Below are positions 5,607 to 7,929 of a stretch of 7,929 bases of DNA, in pieces. The stretch's first letter is position 1. Every line of letters starts with the position of its first letter. The stretch is taken from assembly GCA_045636205.1 (NCBI GenBank), contig JAZTXE010000029.1, forward strand, positions 1 through 7,929. The letters are read 5' to 3'. The notes beneath the pieces are model-generated. The model was not told the DNA's origin. It did not search any database and worked only from the letters and a program-made list of their open reading frames with translations. Origin of the DNA: JAZRUF01 sp045636205 (GTDB lineage: Bacteria; Bacillota; Clostridia; Oscillospirales; JAAYXM01). Both the position numbers and the translations under genes were made by a program.

Positions 5607-6818
5607 TTACTTTTCGAGGAATTGGGACATAAGGTCATGGCCTTTTTCTATCATCTTGCCGGTTTTGGCGGCATTTCTTTCGCTGTAGCAAAGACTGCTA
5701 CCCGCATTTTCTTTGCCCTTGGTATAAATAAGATACGGTATCGGGTCAATGACATGGGTGCGCAGTGCAATCGGTGTTGCATGGTCGGGCATTACAAGGA
5801 TTTTATAGTCCTCGCCCAAAGCGTCCAGCTTTTTCTTTACCGGTGTAAGTATTTCACTGTCAATGCGCTCTATGGACTTTATTTTAAGCTCACAGTCCGC
5901 ATCGTGACCGCACTCGTCCGGTGCCTCTACGTGAATAAACACAAACTCCGCGCCGCCGTCAAGTGCATCGCACGCAGCTTTGGCTTTGCCTTCGTAGTTG
6001 GTATAATAGTCACCTGTCGCGCCGTCAACCTCAATTGAGCGAAGCCCCATTCCTGCGGCAAGACCCTGAATGAGCGGAACCGCGGTAATAACCGCGCCGC
6101 TTATACCGTACTTACCTTCAAAAGAGTCCATTCCCGGCTTTGTACCTTCACCCCACAGCCACATGCAGTTTGCGGGTTTTAATCCGCGCTCCATGCGCGC
6201 TATGTTGACCGGGTGCGCCATAAGAATCTCATAGCTTTTTTTCATCATGGAAAGAACTTCCGGCCCAAACGCACCGCCAGGCAGATACTCACGTATCCCT
6301 TTTTCAAGAATGTCATGCGGCGGCATCATGGTATATCCGTAGTCAATGCCTTTCCATATAAGAATGTGGCGGTAGCTTACACCGTTGTGTATTTTTATCT
6401 GAGAGGTTTCAAACTCCCCGCGCAGTGCGTCAAGCAGTTCATACGCCTCTTCATTTGTAATCTTATCCGAGCTGTGGTCGAGCATGATTTTATCCTCAAA
6501 CTCGCCGTCAGTCGATATACTTACCAGATTAAGACGGAACACCGTATCCTCTTCATCGAGCTTAATACCCAAGCCGAGCGCTTCAATCGGTGAACGTCCG
6601 GTATAATACTTTTTCGGGTCATATCCGAGAACCGAAAGGTTTGCAATATCGCTTCCCGTCGGCATCCCCTCATAAAGCGTTCTTACAAGTCCGAGCTCGC
6701 CGTTTTTGCACAGCTCGTCCATCATAGGCTTTTTAGCCTGTTCAAGCGGCGTCTTATCTCCCAATTCGGCAATCGGATAATCTGCCATTCCGTCGCCGAG
6801 CATTACCAAATATCTCAT
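5607..6818 (-). CDS. apgM: ApgM-family 2,3-BPG-independent phosphoglycerate mutase or homoserine kinase
   Basis: A cytoplasmic metalloenzyme of the alkaline phosphatase superfamily. Archaeal-type members interconvert 3- and 2-phosphoglycerate in glycolysis. A bacterial subgroup that resembles this protein has been proposed to phosphorylate homoserine in threonine synthesis, so two functions are possible. The 403-residue length is normal. Metal and nucleophile motifs are intact: LGDGMADY with D9; GMPTGSDIANLSVLGYDP, where S56 is the probable phospho-acceptor; EAPDECGHDAD with D301 and H305; and MPDHATP with D345 and H346 followed by H355. The central lid-like insertion includes NCMWLWGEG (217-225). 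The start at 6818 has AGAGGA 7 nt upstream. It lies 20 bp after yebC. No threonine pathway genes are in the window, so context does not settle the substrate. Confidence 0.9.
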   Translation of the reverse strand: MRYLVMLGDGMADYPIAELGDKTPLEQAKKPMMDELCKNGELGLVRTLYEGMPTGSDIANLSVLGYDPKKYYTGRSPIEALGLGIKLDEEDTVFRLNLVSISTDGEFEDKIMLDHSSDKITNEEAYELLDALRGEFETSQIKIHNGVSYRHILIWKGIDYGYTMMPPHDILEKGIREYLPGGAFGPEVLSMMKKSYEILMAHPVNIARMERGLKPANCMWLWGEGTKPGMDSFEGKYGISGAVITAVPLIQGLAAGMGLRSIEVDGATGDYYTNYEGKAKAACDALDGGAEFVFIHVEAPDECGHDADCELKIKSIERIDSEILTPVKKKLDALGEDYKILVMPDHATPIALRTHVIDPIPYLIYTKGKENAGSSLCYSERNAAKTGKMIEKGHDLMSQFLEK

Positions 6819-6838
6819 AACATAATCCTCTGCTGAAA

Positions 6839-7561
6839 TTATTCTTCGTCCCAGTTATGCCAGACGTTCTGGACATCGTCATTATCATCCATTGCGTCAA
6901 GCAGCTTTTGCATATTTTTAATATCATCCTCGTCCGTGAGCTTGGTATAGTTCTGCGGCACCATTTCAACCTCAGCGGAAAGAATTTTATAGCCTGCGGC
7001 TTCAAGCGCATCATTTACCGCGCCAAAATCGTCCGGAGCGGTATAAACTTCGATAACCTCTCCCTCGGTATCAATATCCTCAGCGCCTGCATCCAAACAA
7101 ACCATCATGGTCTCATCCTCGTCCTTGCCGTCCTTCTCAAGGATAATTACACCCTTTTGGTCGAACTGCCAACCCACGCAGCCGGTAGCACCGAGGTTGC
7201 CGCCGAACTTATCAAAGTAGTGGCGCACCTCGCCTGCGGTGCGGTTGCGGTTGTCGGTCATTGTTTCTACTATAACCGCTACGCCGTTGGGTCCGTATCC
7301 CTCATAGGTTATGGTTTCATAGTTTGCACCGTCAGCCCCGCTCGCCTTCTCTATAATACGCTTGATATTATCATTAGGTACGTTATTTGCCTTTGCCTTT
7401 GCAATACAGTCCTTGAGTTTTGAGTTCGTTGCCGGGTCCGGACCGCCCGCTTTTACTGCAACCGACATTTCACGGCCGATTTTCGTAAAAATTTTCGCGC
7501 GTTGTGCATCGGTTTTCTCTTTTTTATGCAAAATATTTTTCCATTTTGAATGTCCTGACAT
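6839..7561 (-). CDS. yebC: YebC/TACO1-family translation factor (formerly transcriptional regulator)
   Basis: YebC/PmpR proteins were long annotated as transcriptional regulators. More recent work on YebC and mitochondrial TACO1 connects them to ribosomes and to relief of stalling at proline-rich stretches. The 240-residue protein has the family N-terminus MSGHSKWKNILHKKEKTDAQ, a helical domain with KIFTKIGREM and GGPDPATNSKLKDCIAKAK, then VPNDNIKRIIEKA. The two alpha/beta domains follow: YEGYGPNGVAVIVE, TDNRNRTAGEVRHYF and an acidic C-terminus. It is the first gene of the operon. The start at 7561 is supported by the conserved N-terminus and a GGTGGG tract about 9 nt upstream. Sharing an operon with prolyl-tRNA synthetase fits a role in proline-dependent translation, but that link is inference. 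Confidence 0.95.
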   Translation of the reverse strand: MSGHSKWKNILHKKEKTDAQRAKIFTKIGREMSVAVKAGGPDPATNSKLKDCIAKAKANNVPNDNIKRIIEKASGADGANYETITYEGYGPNGVAVIVETMTDNRNRTAGEVRHYFDKFGGNLGATGCVGWQFDQKGVIILEKDGKDEDETMMVCLDAGAEDIDTEGEVIEVYTAPDDFGAVNDALEAAGYKILSAEVEMVPQNYTKLTDEDDIKNMQKLLDAMDDNDDVQNVWHNWDEE

Positions 7562-7615
7562 AGTTTATTCCCACCGTTTCTAAAAAAATAACGTTTAAAT
7601 TTTCATACATAATAT

Positions 7616-7645
7616 ATAATAACATAGGATATGCACTTTTTTCAA
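7616..7645 (-). promoter_or_regulatory. Sigma-A promoter of the yebC operon
   Basis: On the minus strand TTGAAA (7645-7640) is followed after 18 bp by TATTAT (7621-7616), each one mismatch from consensus. Transcription would begin near 7609, giving a leader of about 48 nt before yebC. No other promoter is obvious in the short gaps of the operon, so this likely drives all five genes. Confidence 0.6.
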
Positions 7646-7659
7646 GAAAAATATAACAA

Positions 7660-7689
7660 TGAATAAAACTCGTTTGTAGGTGCATACTA
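7660..7689 (+). promoter_or_regulatory. Perfect sigma-G (forespore) promoter
   Basis: TGAATA (7660-7665), a 17-bp spacer and CATACTA (7683-7689) match the Bacillus sigma-G consensus (TGAATA, 17-18 bp, CATACTA) at all 13 positions. The closely related sigma-F prefers a GG-containing -10 and a shorter spacer, so sigma-G fits better. Sigma-G acts late in the forespore and drives small acid-soluble protein genes. The element is oriented toward the small N/Q-rich gene, and the predicted start near 7696 gives a 43-nt leader. No sigma-A-like promoter is visible for that gene. Confidence 0.72.
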
Positions 7690-7695
7690 CACACA

Positions 7696-7711
7696 TACCG
7701 GATTACCGGTA
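7696..7711 (+). other. Hairpin at the predicted mRNA 5' end
   Basis: TACCGG, loop ATTA and CCGGTA form a 6-bp perfect stem starting at the base where sigma-G transcription is predicted to begin. A stem at the extreme 5' end commonly protects mRNA from 5'-end-dependent decay. It has no T-run, so it is not a terminator. Confidence 0.45.
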
Positions 7712-7738
7712 AAATTACAGCTTTTGAGGTGACAAACA

Positions 7739-7912
7739 ATGTCTAATCAGCAGAACAGAAACAATCAGAACAACCAGAGCAATCAGAGCAACCAGAACAA
7801 TCAGCAGAACAAGAGCAACCAGAACAATCAGCAGAACAAGAATAATCAGAACAGCCAGAACAAGAGCAATCAGCAGAACTCCAACAAGAGCGATTATTCT
7901 CAGAACAACTAA
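7739..7912 (+). CDS. 57-residue Asn/Gln-rich low-complexity protein, probably forespore-expressed
   Basis: I do not recognise a family. The product has 24 Asn, 16 Gln, 9 Ser, 4 Lys and one each of Arg, Asp, Tyr and the initiator Met, so 70% is Asn+Gln. It has no aliphatic residue beyond Met, no Cys and no membrane segment, and it is basic. It starts MSNQQNRNNQ and ends SDYSQNN. A GAGGTGA ribosome site lies 6 nt before the ATG, and a sigma-G consensus promoter is upstream, so a real spore-stage gene is likely. Composition and regulation recall gamma-type small acid-soluble spore proteins (SspE), which serve as amino acid stores used at germination. However, it has no Glu and no GPR-protease cleavage motif, so homology is not shown. 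A spore-core filler or coat-associated disordered protein is another option. All 16 Gln codons are CAG. It diverges from yebC. Confidence 0.78.
   Translation: MSNQQNRNNQNNQSNQSNQNNQQNKSNQNNQQNKNNQNSQNKSNQQNSNKSDYSQNN
7796..7849 (+). repeat. Tandem 27-bp repeat in the N/Q-rich gene
   Basis: Two adjacent 27-bp units encode NNQQNKSNQ and NNQQNKNNQ. The first 19 bases are identical, and differences are confined to the seventh and eighth codons. A third, degenerate unit follows (7850 onward: N-S-Q-N-K-S-N-Q-Q-N). Upstream a shorter 9-bp unit encoding (N/S)NQ is repeated. The gene appears to have grown by tandem duplication of a short motif, so its length may vary between strains. Confidence 0.7.
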
Positions 7913-7929
7913 TCCAAGTCGGAGGCCAA

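Noticed and set aside
6857..7423. 188-codon plus-strand frame opposite yebC
   Set aside because: It is the antisense of a highly conserved gene, with no promoter or ribosome site and no recognisable domain.

Overview
The window looks like the chromosome of an endospore-forming Firmicute, most likely a clostridial or Oscillospiraceae-type gut anaerobe. The reasons are strong GGAGG-type ribosome sites, AT-rich intergenic DNA around moderately GC-rich genes, a MecA-family ClpC adaptor, an archaeal-type short ProRS, an ApgM-type phosphoglycerate mutase, and a perfect forespore sigma-G promoter at the right end. No phage, transposon, CRISPR array, tRNA or rRNA gene is visible.

Left end (1-533). 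A minus-strand transcription unit leaves the window. It has a sigma-A promoter (TTGACA-N17-TAAAAT) flanked and invaded by two identical 9-bp repeats exactly 20 bp apart, then a structured leader of about 140 nt with a 10-bp attenuator-like terminator, then the first five codons of an unidentified gene. Upstream of that promoter, on the same strand, is what appears to be the decayed C-terminal tail of a MATE efflux pump. The rest, up to the mecA-like promoter, holds only overlapping short palindromes.

Plus-strand pair (574-1992). A MecA-family adaptor (ClpC proteolysis) is followed by a TatD-family metal-dependent nuclease. Each has its own promoter signal. The TatD start is at 1228, set by a strong ribosome site and an extended -10 element. 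A perfect bidirectional hairpin (1992-2025) terminates both tatD and the convergent operon.

Minus-strand operon (7561 to 2034). The order is yebC, apgM, a small three-helix membrane protein, proS, argS. Gaps are 17-20 bp, and the proS stop overlaps the argS start as TAATG. A sigma-A promoter lies upstream of yebC. The theme is translation: a YebC/TACO1 factor linked to translation of proline-rich stretches, prolyl- and arginyl-tRNA synthetases, and one phosphoglycerate mutase/possible homoserine kinase. No T-box precedes the synthetases.

Right end (7660-7929). Divergent from yebC is a 57-codon gene encoding a protein that is 70% Asn+Gln. It is preceded by TGAATA-N17-CATACTA, which matches the sigma-G consensus at every position, then a 5' hairpin and a strong ribosome site. 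The likeliest reading is a forespore-made, low-complexity protein comparable in composition, but not evidently homologous, to the gamma-type small acid-soluble spore proteins of Bacillus. This is the most interesting element in the window.
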